From a virus, in the IMG/VR virus record IMGVR_UViG_3300036790_000276, positions 1 to 40,981 of that record: 40,981 nt of DNA; one strand, written 5' to 3'. Position numbers and translations under genes: made by a program. Numbering within the stretch: position 1 is the first letter of the stretch; each line of letters opens with the position of its first letter. Positions 17,335-24,597 of this stretch are shown piece after piece. The notes under the pieces were generated by a model. The model saw only the letters and a program-made list of their open reading frames with translations, was not told the origin of the DNA and made no database searches.

Positions 17335-18258
17335 ATGAGCGGTCACTTCTTCGCGGGCTCGCTTCCGGCCGGCACGTCGGGGTTCGTCGGCGGCTCCACG
17401 CTGTCCGCGTGGGGCCTGGAGATCGTGGTAACCGCCGATGACGCGCAGCTCAACGGCTACTGGTGGTATGTCCCCGTCGGCGCCGACGCCGTCGGCGCCG
17501 ACTACTCGGCCAAGCTGTTCACCACGACGGACGGCAAGGCGGGAACGGCCGTCACCGGCAGCGCGGCCACAGGGTCCGGCACCTGGGCGGCCGGGTGGAA
17601 CTACATCCCCCTGGACTCCCCGGTCAGCCTGTCGTCCGGCGGCACCTACGTGGCGGCGCTCTACCAGGCGGCCGCCGGCTCGATCCAGTTCGCGCACAAC
17701 TTCTGGAGCACGGGCGCAGGGGCGTCCGGCATCGTCGGCGCGCTGGCGACCGCCCCCGGCGCGGCCGCGGCCCTGAACTCGGCGCAGCAGCCGTTCAGCA
17801 ACCCGGCCACGGCCGGCCAGTTCCCCGCCACCGTCAACCAGGCGAGCTTCTACGGCCTCGACGTCGACCTCAGCACCGGGGGCACCCCCGCCACGGTGCC
17901 AGGCGCCCCCGCGGCGCAGTCGCTCGCCGCCCCCGCGGGCGTCGCGCGCGCCGCCGCGACCGTGGCCGGCGCGGCCGCGACGACGGCCCTGCGCGCCCCA
18001 GGCGGATCGGCCGCCGCCGGCGCGACCGTGACGGGCGCCCCCGCGGCGCAGGAGCTCGCCGCCCCCGCGGGCGCCGTGCGCGCCGGCGTCACCGTGGCCG
18101 GCGTGGCCGCGACGACGGCCCTGCGCGCCCCGGCCGGCTCAGCAGGGCCCCCCGTCGTCGCGGCGCAGGGCACCGTGAGCATCGTCAACGCCCCGTCGGC
18201 GACGGTGGCCATCGACAGCACCCCGGCAGGAACGGTGACGATTGTGAACACGCTATGA
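17335..18258 (+). CDS. DUF4082-like tail protein with 44-residue repeats
   Basis: This 307-residue protein has a beta-sandwich region (about 1-180) resembling DUF4082: WGLEIVVTADDAQLNGYWWY, an LFTTTDGKAGTAV strand, GWNYIPLDSPVSLSSGGTYVAALY and a closing FYGLDVDLS. Such domains are often carbohydrate-binding. It is followed by two imperfect 44-residue Ala/Pro repeats (about 190-277) containing APAAQxLAAPAG and TTALRAP, and a short beta end. The repeat region probably forms an extended stalk. A host-surface-binding role is likely but inferred. Confidence 0.6.
   Translation: MSGHFFAGSLPAGTSGFVGGSTLSAWGLEIVVTADDAQLNGYWWYVPVGADAVGADYSAKLFTTTDGKAGTAVTGSAATGSGTWAAGWNYIPLDSPVSLSSGGTYVAALYQAAAGSIQFAHNFWSTGAGASGIVGALATAPGAAAALNSAQQPFSNPATAGQFPATVNQASFYGLDVDLSTGGTPATVPGAPAAQSLAAPAGVARAAATVAGAAATTALRAPGGSAAAGATVTGAPAAQELAAPAGAVRAGVTVAGVAATTALRAPAGSAGPPVVAAQGTVSIVNAPSATVAIDSTPAGTVTIVNTL
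17902..18165 (+). repeat. 132-bp imperfect tandem repeat, two copies
   Basis: Two copies with a period of 132 bases start at 17902 and 18034. The best conserved blocks are GGCGCCCCCGCGGCGCAG and GACGACGGCCCTGCGCGCCC. The period equals 44 codons, so reading frame is preserved, consistent with expansion by unequal recombination in the stalk of a tail protein. Confidence 0.75.
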
Positions 18259-18548
18259 CCACCTGGTCGGCCGGGAGCCTGGTCACCTCGACGGCGACGT
18301 TCGCCCCCGCCGACCCGGGCGCCGACCCCGAATCGATGACGGTGACGCTCAAGTACCGGGCGCCCGGCGGCGCCGTGCAGTCGGTCGTCTACCCGGACGC
18401 GTTCATCACCCGCGTGTCGGAGTGGGTGTACTCGGCCGAGCTCGACTCGACCGGGCTGCCCGGCAAGTGGGCCGTCCAGTGGGAGGGCGCCGGCTCCGTG
18501 CAGGCGATCGGCGCCCGGGAGTACCAGATCACGTCGGCGATCTTGTGA
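18255..18548 (+). CDS. Small Ig-like tail-region protein
   Basis: This 97-residue protein overlaps the previous stop by four bases (ATGA). It is an almost purely beta sequence: SLVTSTATFAPADPGADPE, MTVTLKYRAPGGAVQSVVYP, WVYSAELDSTGLPGKWAVQWEG and a final EYQITSAI. This is the pattern of a single Ig-like or tail-accessory domain often found between tail and lysis genes in actinophages. Function is not known. Confidence 0.6.
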   Translation: MTTWSAGSLVTSTATFAPADPGADPESMTVTLKYRAPGGAVQSVVYPDAFITRVSEWVYSAELDSTGLPGKWAVQWEGAGSVQAIGAREYQITSAIL

Positions 18549-18567
18549 CCATGGAAGCGAGGCGAGG

Positions 18568-18858
18568 GTGAAGTGGCTGGACACAGCATGGAAAGTGCTG
18601 CGGGATATCGTCATGACGTCGGCGGGCATCACGCTGGGATTCCTCGAGGCGGCGAGGGTGTTCGGGAACCCCAACTCGCTCGCCATCGGGTTCGCGGCGT
18701 TCCTGGTGACCCCGGCGGCCGTCCAGAAGGTCGTCACGATCGCCTTGTCCGGGCAATCGGAAGCCGGGCGTGGACCTGGGCCGTCCTCGGCGCCTGCGCT
18801 GCCGGGCTCGTCGCCGACGCCGTCGCCGCCTGCCAGGGGGCGCGATGAAGCTGTCTAG
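18568..18858 (+). CDS. Membrane protein, holin candidate
   Basis: This 96-residue protein starts at GTG 18568 after GGCGAGG. It has two hydrophobic segments, about residues 13-32 (DIVMTSAGITLGFLEAARVF) and 38-60 (SLAIGFAAFLVTPAAVQKVV), with a polar Pro/Ser/Gly C-terminal tail. Two membrane spans, the small size and its position before a lysin make it a reasonable holin. The tail overlaps the start of the next gene by 14 bases. Holins share little sequence, so this is inference. Confidence 0.55.
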   Translation: MKWLDTAWKVLRDIVMTSAGITLGFLEAARVFGNPNSLAIGFAAFLVTPAAVQKVVTIALSGQSEAGRGPGPSSAPALPGSSPTPSPPARGRDEAV

Positions 18859-19216
18859 GGGCTGGCTGGCCGGCCTGAGGCGGGCGCTCGGCGCCATCTT
18901 CGTGTTCCTGGTACCGCTGGCCTTCAGCGTGGCCGCGTACTTCGCGGCGGTGGACAACTACAACGCGGGGCAGGCATCGCAGAAGCGCCAGGCGGCGGCC
19001 GAGGCGGCGGCGCAGCAGCGGCAGGGCGCGCAGCTCGAGGCGAAGCTGTGCGCGACGCTGGGGCCGCTGGCCGGCCTGGCCGGGCTCAGGCCGCCCGCCG
19101 GCAACCCGGCTGACAACCCGTCGCGGGCGTTCGAGCAGCAGCTCGTGGTCAAGCTCGCCCCGCTCGCCCAGCTCGGCCCGGACCTCGGATGCGACAAGAC
19201 CAGGAGAACACCATGA
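18845..19216 (+). CDS. Single-span membrane protein, possible second lysis factor
   Basis: This 123-residue protein has one strong membrane segment at about residues 15-36 (ALGAIFVFLVPLAFSVAAYFA), a basic N-terminus and an Ala/Gln coiled-coil (about 45-70), followed by a Pro-rich section and two Cys residues (C69 region and near the end). A membrane anchor with an exported helical domain is common in lysis cassettes as a second holin or spanin-like factor, but actinomycetes vary and the role is open. Confidence 0.55.
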   Translation: MKLSRGWLAGLRRALGAIFVFLVPLAFSVAAYFAAVDNYNAGQASQKRQAAAEAAAQQRQGAQLEAKLCATLGPLAGLAGLRPPAGNPADNPSRAFEQQLVVKLAPLAQLGPDLGCDKTRRTP

Positions 19217-19566
19217 CCCCAGAACACGCCAGGCCAAGCGTCGGCCGGATCGTCCACTACGTCAGCTACGGCACGCCGGGCGGTGAGTACAAGAGCGAGT
19301 GCCGAGCGGCCGTGGTGACCGCCGGGCCGCACCTCGTCTCGGGCACGTTCGAGAAGGGCGGCGGCGAGGCGGTTGGCCTGTGTGTGCTCAACCCCGAGGG
19401 CATGTTCTTCAACCAGCACGTCCTGTTCGACGACGGCGCGGAAACGCCCGGCTCGCCGGACTGTCTCGCTCCCGAAGCGCACGGCAATCCGTTCCGGTAC
19501 TGCCATTGCGGGTGGATCGAGGCGTCGCACAAGGGCGGCACCTGGCACTGGCCGGAGAGGGTCTGA
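19213..19566 (+). CDS. Conserved hypothetical in lysis region
   Basis: This 117-residue protein overlaps the previous gene by four bases, with CAGGAG before its ATG. It carries ARPSVGRIVHYVSYGTPGGEYKSECRAAVVT and ends with CHCGWIEASHKGGTWHWPE. Proteins starting in this way are common beside lysis and tail genes of streptomycete and related phages. The C-terminal Cys/His/Trp cluster may bind a metal. No biochemical function is established that I know of. Confidence 0.65.
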   Translation: MTPEHARPSVGRIVHYVSYGTPGGEYKSECRAAVVTAGPHLVSGTFEKGGGEAVGLCVLNPEGMFFNQHVLFDDGAETPGSPDCLAPEAHGNPFRYCHCGWIEASHKGGTWHWPERV

Positions 19567-19568
19567 TC

Positions 19569-20336
19569 ATGATCGAGATGGCCGACAGCATCATCCCGGA
19601 GAACCTTCCGCCCTATCCCGCCTATCTGGCCTATACCGACGGCCACTGGCCGACGGCGGCGAGGGTCCGCGCGATGTTCCCGACGGCGCACCTGCTCACG
19701 CTGACCGTCAAGGGCGGCGGCGCGAAGGCGGACGGCTGCGACTGCGAGACCGGCGACCTCACGGCGGATGAGGCGGCCGAGTGGCTGCACTTGTCGATCA
19801 TCGCCGGGCAGTGGCGGCCGGTGCTGTACGCCAGCAGGGACGGCGTGCCTCCGGTCCTCGACGTACTCGGCGACGCGCACGTGACCCGGGCGCAGATCCG
19901 CATCCTGTCGGCCCACTACGGCGACGGCAACCACATCTGCTCGCCCGCCGCGTGCGGGGCCACGTTCACCGCAGACGGCACACAATGGACCGATTCGGCC
20001 CCCGGCGTCGGCGGCACCCTGATCGACCTGTCCACCCTGAATGACGACTTCTTCAGCGCGCCCGCGCCGATCATCCCTGTGGAGGCAGACGTGACGCTCG
20101 AGCGGCTGGAGAACGGCAGCGCCGGGCAGCCGGTCCAGAACTGGCAGGGCCTCCTGGTCGCCCACGGGCTCGGCTACCTGATCGCCACCGGGAAGGGCAA
20201 CGTCATGCAGCAGGCGGGGATCGACGGCGCGTTCGGGGCGAAGACCGAGGCGGCGACGAAGGCGTTCCAGGCCGAGGCGGGGCTGCCGCAGACCGGGATC
20301 GTCGACGCGGCCACGTGGCAGAAGGCGCTCGGCTAG
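19569..20336 (+). CDS. Endolysin-type protein: GH25/DUF1906-like domain plus peptidoglycan-binding domain
   Basis: This 255-residue protein appears to be the cell-wall lytic enzyme. Residues about 10-155 (AYTDGHWPTAARVRAMFPTAHLLTLTV, DCETGDLTADEAAEWL, then AHYGDGNHIC) resemble the glycoside-hydrolase-like fold of the DUF1906/GH25 group. Residues about 178-255 form a standard peptidoglycan-binding domain (IDGAFGAKTEAATKAFQAEAGLPQTG). I cannot confirm all catalytic acids, so the N-domain may be degenerate. It follows the holin candidates and ends convergently with the next gene, both stops lying in one CTAG. Confidence 0.7.
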   Translation: MIEMADSIIPENLPPYPAYLAYTDGHWPTAARVRAMFPTAHLLTLTVKGGGAKADGCDCETGDLTADEAAEWLHLSIIAGQWRPVLYASRDGVPPVLDVLGDAHVTRAQIRILSAHYGDGNHICSPAACGATFTADGTQWTDSAPGVGGTLIDLSTLNDDFFSAPAPIIPVEADVTLERLENGSAGQPVQNWQGLLVAHGLGYLIATGKGNVMQQAGIDGAFGAKTEAATKAFQAEAGLPQTGIVDAATWQKALG

Positions 20337-20716
20337 CGCGAAACCGAGCCCACTTCGATCGGTTCCCAGATGGCGGCCGTCGTCTTGGCGCACACCGCCA
20401 GGAACTCTCGGACGCGCGGTTCGTCGTCGTCGGTCACGCGGATGGCGACCGAGCACAGCAGTGCCTTCCGCTGGAGAACGAAGTGCAGCACCAGCTGGTC
20501 GGGCTCATCCGACCGCAGGTCGACGTCTAGGTCACGTTGCGGCGAGTGCCAGTCCCAGCGGATCAGCAGGTTCAGGTCGCGGTCGCCACGGCCGAAGTCG
20601 GTATCGGCGTAGAACTCTTCCCATGAGTCGAACAGCGCATGCTGGCCGACCTTAAAGAAGTTGCCTTCTGCGCAGTAGTAGGGATGGTCGTACTCCCACA
20701 AATGGCGCTCGTCCAC
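20333..20716 (-). CDS. Conserved hypothetical actinophage protein
   Basis: This 127-residue protein starts at GTG 20716 with AGGAAA upstream. It contains LWEYDHPYYCAEGNFF, a segment on NLLIRWDWHSPQRD and LVLHFVLQRKALLCSVAIRVTDDDEPRVREFL. The combination HPYYC.EGN plus RWDW plus QRKA recurs in small conserved proteins of mycobacterial, Gordonia and Streptomyces phages. The function is unknown. It is the last gene of a six-gene minus-strand cluster, and its stop shares CTAG with the lysin stop. Confidence 0.7.
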   Translation of the reverse strand: MDERHLWEYDHPYYCAEGNFFKVGQHALFDSWEEFYADTDFGRGDRDLNLLIRWDWHSPQRDLDVDLRSDEPDQLVLHFVLQRKALLCSVAIRVTDDDEPRVREFLAVCAKTTAAIWEPIEVGSVSR

Positions 20717-20724
20717 GCTGTTTC

Positions 20725-20880
20725 CTACCTTCCCGTAGGGATGGCCAGCAGCCCGGCGATCCGCTTCACGTCGGCCCGCACGATCGCCGCCAGGTCCTCG
20801 TCCGCGTCCTCCAGGCGCAAGACCTGCTCGCGCAGGCCCGGCGGCAGCGCGGTCATCCCGATGCGGGCGAGATCGGGCAT
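20725..20880 (-). CDS. Small hypothetical protein, 51 residues
   Basis: This short reading frame, ATG 20880 to TAG 20725, gives a 51-residue protein with MPDLARIGMTALPPGLREQ at the start, an acidic helix and AIVRADVKRIAGLL near the end. Its stop lies eight bases before the next start, so it belongs to the same operon. No clear ribosome site is seen and no family is recognised. Confidence 0.5.
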   Translation of the reverse strand: MPDLARIGMTALPPGLREQVLRLEDADEDLAAIVRADVKRIAGLLAIPTGR

Positions 20881-20946
20881 GACGGCAGCGTCCAACGGTC
20901 AGCTCCAGCGGTGATGGCGCGCGAGTGCGCGGCACCAGATTAGCGC

Positions 20947-21090
20947 CTACCACCCGACGCCCTCATCCTGATCGGGCTCGGGATCGCCGTCCTCCAGCCA
21001 CCCGTTCAGCCGCCGCAGCAGCGCCCGCGCCCGCCGCAGCGCCCCCGGCAGCGCCCTCACGGCCGCCGGGAGCGCCCACGGCGGCCTCAC
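20947..21090 (-). CDS. Small hypothetical protein, 47 residues
   Basis: The frame opens at GTG 21090, sharing GTGA with the upstream stop, and ends at TAG 20947. The 47-residue product has an Arg/Leu/Ala helix at its N-terminal half (ALRRARALLRRLNGWL) and an acidic C-terminus. The exact overlap with the previous stop is the pattern shown by neighbouring genes and supports translation. Function unknown. Confidence 0.5.
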   Translation of the reverse strand: MRPPWALPAAVRALPGALRRARALLRRLNGWLEDGDPEPDQDEGVGW

Positions 21091-21311
21091 TCGTCCTCGT
21101 CCGGGTCCGCGCGCTGCGCACGCAGCATCATGATCAGCAGCTCGTCGAGCGAGTGCGCCGACACCTCGTCGCGCGACGCCACGAACTGGTCGTGCGCCCC
21201 GTCGAACCGGACGCTCCAGCCGTCCCGGATCGCCAGGTCCAGCCGCGCCCGCAGCGCGGCCGCCGCCGACGCGCGGCCGCCGTCCATCGTCCCGCCGTGA
21301 GGCCCGGCCAT
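21087..21311 (-). CDS. Small hypothetical protein, 74 residues
   Basis: This 74-residue protein starts at ATG 21311, directly at the stop of the 18-residue peptide gene. It has LRARLDLAIRDGWSVRFDGAHDQFVASRDEVSAHSLDELLIMML, suggesting a beta-hairpin followed by a helix, and an acidic tail. It overlaps the following gene by four bases. No family is recognised. Confidence 0.55.
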   Translation of the reverse strand: MAGPHGGTMDGGRASAAAALRARLDLAIRDGWSVRFDGAHDQFVASRDEVSAHSLDELLIMMLRAQRADPDEDE

Positions 21312-21367
21312 CAGCGGTGCCTCCCGACGATGGCGATGACGAGCAGCAGCGCCAAGTAGTCGGTCAT
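21311..21367 (-). CDS. 18-residue membrane peptide
   Basis: An 18-codon frame (MTDYLALLLVIAIVGRHR) is locked into its neighbours by an ATGA overlap on the upstream side and by a one-base stop/start overlap on the downstream side. The product is almost all hydrophobic with a charged end, as expected for a membrane micropeptide. The precise packing supports a real gene, but no ribosome site is seen and translation needs direct evidence. Confidence 0.45.
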   Translation of the reverse strand: MTDYLALLLVIAIVGRHR

Positions 21368-21471
21368 CTCGGGCCGCCCGTCGTGTGCGGCGGGTGCGGG
21401 TCGCACACGAGGCACTCGCCGCACAGGGTGCAGTGGGCGTGCCCCATGGACTGGGGGTTGCTGCATGCCAT
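21364..21471 (-). CDS. Small Cys/His-rich protein, 35 residues
   Basis: The frame opens at ATG 21471 with GAGAGGAAA upstream. The 35-residue product contains AHCTLCGECLVCDPHPPH: four Cys as two pairs (C-x2-C and C-x2-C) plus several His, enough for a zinc ribbon. The stop overlaps the next ATG (ATGA). Comparable micro-zinc proteins are common in actinophages. It opens the small-gene cluster downstream of the translocase. Confidence 0.55.
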   Translation of the reverse strand: MACSNPQSMGHAHCTLCGECLVCDPHPPHTTGGPR

Positions 21472-21507
21472 TTCCTTGTTTCCTCTCGGGTTATTTGTCG
21501 GCTGCCG

Positions 21508-21583
21508 GGTTAGCGTCTAACCTGCGGCACGCAGCTCACTGAGCTGCGAAAACACATCTGGGTTAAGGGTTAGATGGGTTACC
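21508..21583. promoter_or_regulatory. GGTTA repeat cluster and palindromes after the translocase gene
   Basis: Within the 160-base gap between the translocase and the small-gene cluster lie GGTTAG-CGT-CTAACC (21508-21522), GCAGCTCA-C-TGAGCTGC (21531-21547), and then GGTTAA, GGTTAG and GGTTAC at 21561, 21568 and 21577. Five copies of GGTTA or its complement occur in 76 bases. These may be operators for the small-gene cluster, or short repeats recognised by the C-terminal winged helix of the TraB-like translocase. Neither is proved. Confidence 0.4.
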
Positions 21584-21631
21584 GGGCCATCCCCGGAGGG
21601 CCTCTGGAGGCGATTCGCGGGCAGGGCACCG

Positions 21632-23719
21632 CTAACTCACCTCCCGTTCCGCGATCACCCTGCGCAGGTCCGCCGGGTCGAGCGTCGGCACGTTCTTCGG
21701 GTTGGTCATCCGCACGCCCTCGCGCTCGAGCAGCTGCCGCAGGCCGGTGCTGTTCATGCCCCGGTAAGGCAGCCAGGACGGCGCGAGCCTCTTCAGCCGG
21801 GGCGCCAGGTCGGCCAGCGCCACGCGGTCGCCGCCGTCGAGCACCTGGTCGACGTCGGCCAGCAGGTCCCGCGCCTCGATCGCCGCGACGGGCGGGGGCG
21901 AGCCGGGCAGGCCCCGGCCGCGGCGCGCGATCTCCGCGAGCGAGCGGTCGATGACCGGCGTCACCTGATCCGGGTCGTCGACGCTCAGGAAGTACACCTG
22001 CACCATCTCCGACCGCTCGCCGGAGAAGCCCTTGACGACCGCGATGCCCCGGTCGGTGCCGGGGATCAGCTCGGTCGCCCGGTGGCCGGCCCGGTACGCG
22101 CCCGCGCCGAGCAGCGCGTCGTTGGCCACGTGGTCGCCGACCGCGAACGCAATCCCGTTGGAGCAGTTGCGGGTGACGTCGCGGGGCATCGAGTCCTTCG
22201 TGGGGGCCTGCGTCGAGACGATGACGTGGATGCCCCGCTTGCGCCCCAGCTTCACGACGTCGGTCAGCAGCTGCGCGATCTCCTTGCCGTAGACGGCGTG
22301 CTGGATGGCGACGTGCGCCTCCTCCAGCAGCACGACCAGCGGGTGCAGGCCGATGCCCGCGCTGGCCAGCCTCCGGGTCGCCGACGGGATCTCGTGGTCG
22401 ACGAGCAGCTGCCCGCGGGCCTGCACCTCATCGCGCAGGTCGGACAGCCAGTCGCGGATCGTCGCGACGTGCTCGTCCTCCGCGCCCATCACGTACCGCG
22501 AGCAGCGGCGCTTCATCAGCTCGAAGTCGAAGTTGATGTCGGGGATCATGATCCACAGCTCGGCGGTCGGGTCGAGCGCGGCGCCGCACACGATCACCCT
22601 GGCGCCCGACGACTTGCCCTGGCCGGGCATCCCGCCGGCGATCGTGTTCCGCTCCATCAGCGGCGCCATCAGCTCGTCGCCGCGCAGCGTCCGGCCGAAC
22701 GGCACGCCCCTGAAGACGTCGGCCGCGCCGTCGGACAGCAGCGGGTACGGGCCCGCGCCCTCTTCCAGCGCGCCCTTGTCGGCGATCCACAGCTTCAGGT
22801 GGCTGTTGTCCGCGCCGACCGTCGGCCAGACCTCCTTGGTGTGCCGGTACAGGCCGGCTGCCAGGCGCTCGCGGCGGGCGGCCTTGGCGATCTCCCCGGC
22901 CGGCAGGCCGCCAGGCAGCCGGATCTCCGCGTAGGTGCCGCGCCCCTCCTGCCTGCACGGGACGATGTAGGGCATGGGCTGGCCGAGCTTCAGGTAGTCG
23001 GCGATCTGCGGGATGCGCAGCTGCTTCAGAGCCTGGGTGATCGCGGCCTCGTCGATCGCCATGTCGACGTCGTCCTCGGCTGCGGTGCGCAGCCACGCGG
23101 GCGCCATGTCCCCGGCGTGCCGTCCCAGGTGGTGCAGCGCCAGCACGCCCGCCGCCGGCACGGCGACCGCGGCGGCGGCCAGCGCGTCCGGCATGATCGC
23201 CGCCGTGTCCTGCGCGGCCTGCGCGGCGGTGGTGAACGGGATCGCGACCGCCTCGAGCCGCCGCTGCGCGATGGCGAGCAGGCAGCCGAACGCGACCATG
23301 ACCGCGAAGGTCCCGCCGATGATCGCCGGGATCGTCTTCGCCAGCAGCACGATCACCTCGGCCAGGGCGACGCGCCGCTCGTGCCGCTGGTGCCGCTCGG
23401 CCTCGCCGTGCTGCCGCCACTTCAGCGCGGTCTCGTGGTCGCCCGCCGCCGACGCCGCCTCCGCCATCCGCCGGTACATCGTCCGGTGGCGGTGCCAGCG
23501 GCGCGCCATGACGACGAGGCCGACGGCGACGAGCGACCCGTGCCGGGCGGCCAGCCTCGCGGGCGGCGCCTGGGCGATCCTGACGACGTGCAGCACGTAC
23601 ACCGGCCGCCGCGGCTGCGCCTCGCCGACGATCTCGCCGTCGATGACGTCGGCCTCAACCTCCCCGCCCAGGGTGGTGGCGGGGAGGTTGAGGGGCTCTG
23701 CGGGGAGCGGCTCAGACAC
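21632..23719 (-). CDS. FtsK/SpoIIIE (TraB-like) DNA translocase
   Basis: This 695-residue protein is a hexameric-type DNA pump. It has membrane segments at about residues 62-72, 130-151 and 177-196, a Walker A GGMPGQGKS (362-370, K369), a Walker B LVVLLEEAH (461-469), and a C-terminal winged-helix-like region (about 635-690) with MNSTGLRQLLEREGVRM. This order (membrane anchor, RecA-like motor, recognition domain) is that of TraB/TraSA proteins that move double-stranded DNA between mycelia in streptomycete conjugation. The usual motif content is intact, so it is probably active. The gene overlaps the DUF2637 gene by eight bases. It could alternatively act in chromosome or plasmid maintenance. 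Confidence 0.82.
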   Translation of the reverse strand: MSEPLPAEPLNLPATTLGGEVEADVIDGEIVGEAQPRRPVYVLHVVRIAQAPPARLAARHGSLVAVGLVVMARRWHRHRTMYRRMAEAASAAGDHETALKWRQHGEAERHQRHERRVALAEVIVLLAKTIPAIIGGTFAVMVAFGCLLAIAQRRLEAVAIPFTTAAQAAQDTAAIMPDALAAAAVAVPAAGVLALHHLGRHAGDMAPAWLRTAAEDDVDMAIDEAAITQALKQLRIPQIADYLKLGQPMPYIVPCRQEGRGTYAEIRLPGGLPAGEIAKAARRERLAAGLYRHTKEVWPTVGADNSHLKLWIADKGALEEGAGPYPLLSDGAADVFRGVPFGRTLRGDELMAPLMERNTIAGGMPGQGKSSGARVIVCGAALDPTAELWIMIPDINFDFELMKRRCSRYVMGAEDEHVATIRDWLSDLRDEVQARGQLLVDHEIPSATRRLASAGIGLHPLVVLLEEAHVAIQHAVYGKEIAQLLTDVVKLGRKRGIHVIVSTQAPTKDSMPRDVTRNCSNGIAFAVGDHVANDALLGAGAYRAGHRATELIPGTDRGIAVVKGFSGERSEMVQVYFLSVDDPDQVTPVIDRSLAEIARRGRGLPGSPPPVAAIEARDLLADVDQVLDGGDRVALADLAPRLKRLAPSWLPYRGMNSTGLRQLLEREGVRMTNPKNVPTLDPADLRRVIAEREVS

Positions 23720-24413
23720 CGGCGCTCCCGTTCAGCGACAGCTCGGGCACCGGCGCGTCATCGCCGGACACCCAGGCGCGCCACGCCTCGACGCGGCTCT
23801 TGGGCACGCCGATCTCGTCGGCGAGGCCGCGGATCGACGCGGTGGCCAGCAGGGCGCGCATCGCCTGCCTGGTCGTCGCCGGCGCGGGCGTCTCGCCCTG
23901 TCCGTCCGGGTGTGCCGCAGGCGCGCTGTCGCGGTCGGCCCGGATCGACCCCATGAGGATCTCCAGCGCCACGAACAGGACAACCGGCACCACGCCGTCT
24001 ATCAGGGCGTCCAGCCGGTTGTGGAGCACTCCGGCGGCCACGTTCATGGACACCGTCAGACACAGGCCGAGCCCGATCCCCGCCGTTGCCCAGCGCGGCC
24101 GGGGGATGCCCGCGATCCCGGCCTCGTACATGCGGTTCCAGGAGACGACGATGAGCCCGTCGGGCAGCAGCGGGTACAGGTAGGCGATGCGTCCGACGGT
24201 GCCCGCCAGGCGGACCAGGAACAGGCCGTCGTTGTAGGAGATGACGGCGGCCACGGCGGCCAGGGCGCTCATCGTCAGGACGCTGACGCGGCGGGCGCGG
24301 CGGAGGCGGCGGCGCTGCCCCTCGGAGGCCGGCGGCGGCGGGACGGCTGTCCGGCGCGGGCGGCGGTGGAGGGTGGTGGCGGCGCGGATGGCGCGGCCTA
24401 TACGGTTCTTCAT
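23712..24413 (-). CDS. DUF2637 membrane protein (Spd-type partner candidate)
   Basis: This 233-residue protein has a basic N-terminus, then about four membrane segments between residues 42 and 160: VSVLTMSALAAVAAVISY, a segment with LYPLLPDGLIVVSWNRM, GIGLGLCLTVSMNVAAGVL and VVPVVLFVALEILMG. SYNDGLFLVRLAG and PDGLIVVS match DUF2637. A C-terminal helix-turn-helix-like part (about 185-220, RALLATASIRGLADEIGVPKS) ends the protein. DUF2637 genes accompany tra genes in many actinomycete plasmids and integrative elements, where spread proteins help intramycelial transfer. It is cotranscribed with the translocase. Confidence 0.75.
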   Translation of the reverse strand: MKNRIGRAIRAATTLHRRPRRTAVPPPPASEGQRRRLRRARRVSVLTMSALAAVAAVISYNDGLFLVRLAGTVGRIAYLYPLLPDGLIVVSWNRMYEAGIAGIPRPRWATAGIGLGLCLTVSMNVAAGVLHNRLDALIDGVVPVVLFVALEILMGSIRADRDSAPAAHPDGQGETPAPATTRQAMRALLATASIRGLADEIGVPKSRVEAWRAWVSGDDAPVPELSLNGSAGV

Positions 24414-24534
24414 ACGACCTCTTCAGTTCAGGCTGATTGGTCCAGGGCCATCGATCGGGGGGCAAACCCGGTCGGTGGCCCGCCTGGTTTCAGGCGGTTT
24501 TCCGACAACGCTATCCGCCGTAGCCCATGATGTC

Positions 24535-24563
24535 TACGTACAGCATCGGACAGCGCCGGTCAA
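24535..24563 (-). promoter_or_regulatory. Candidate promoter of the translocase operon
   Basis: On the minus strand TTGACC (24563-24558) and TACGTA (24540-24535) are separated by 17 bases, a recognisable sigma70-like pair. Transcription would start about 100 bases before the DUF2637 start codon. The site overlaps the upstream flank of the GntR gene, so a GntR-type regulator could control both directions. Confidence 0.4.
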
Positions 24564-24584
24564 CACCAGTCATACGTGATCGTT

Positions 24585-24597
24585 TATGCTGGTCACA
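24585..24597 (+). promoter_or_regulatory. Leaderless-type -10 element of the GntR gene
   Basis: TATGCT (24585-24590) is followed by six bases and then ATG 24597. This spacing, with the start codon at the expected transcription start, is the pattern of leaderless mRNAs in actinomycetes. The -35 element is not convincing. It also selects ATG 24597 over GTG 24576 and ATG 24618. Confidence 0.45.

Noticed and set aside
22082-23956. Plus-strand frame of 624 residues opposite the translocase
   Set aside because: The minus strand encodes a clear FtsK/TraB ATPase; the plus frame is Arg/Gln/His-rich shadow sequence.
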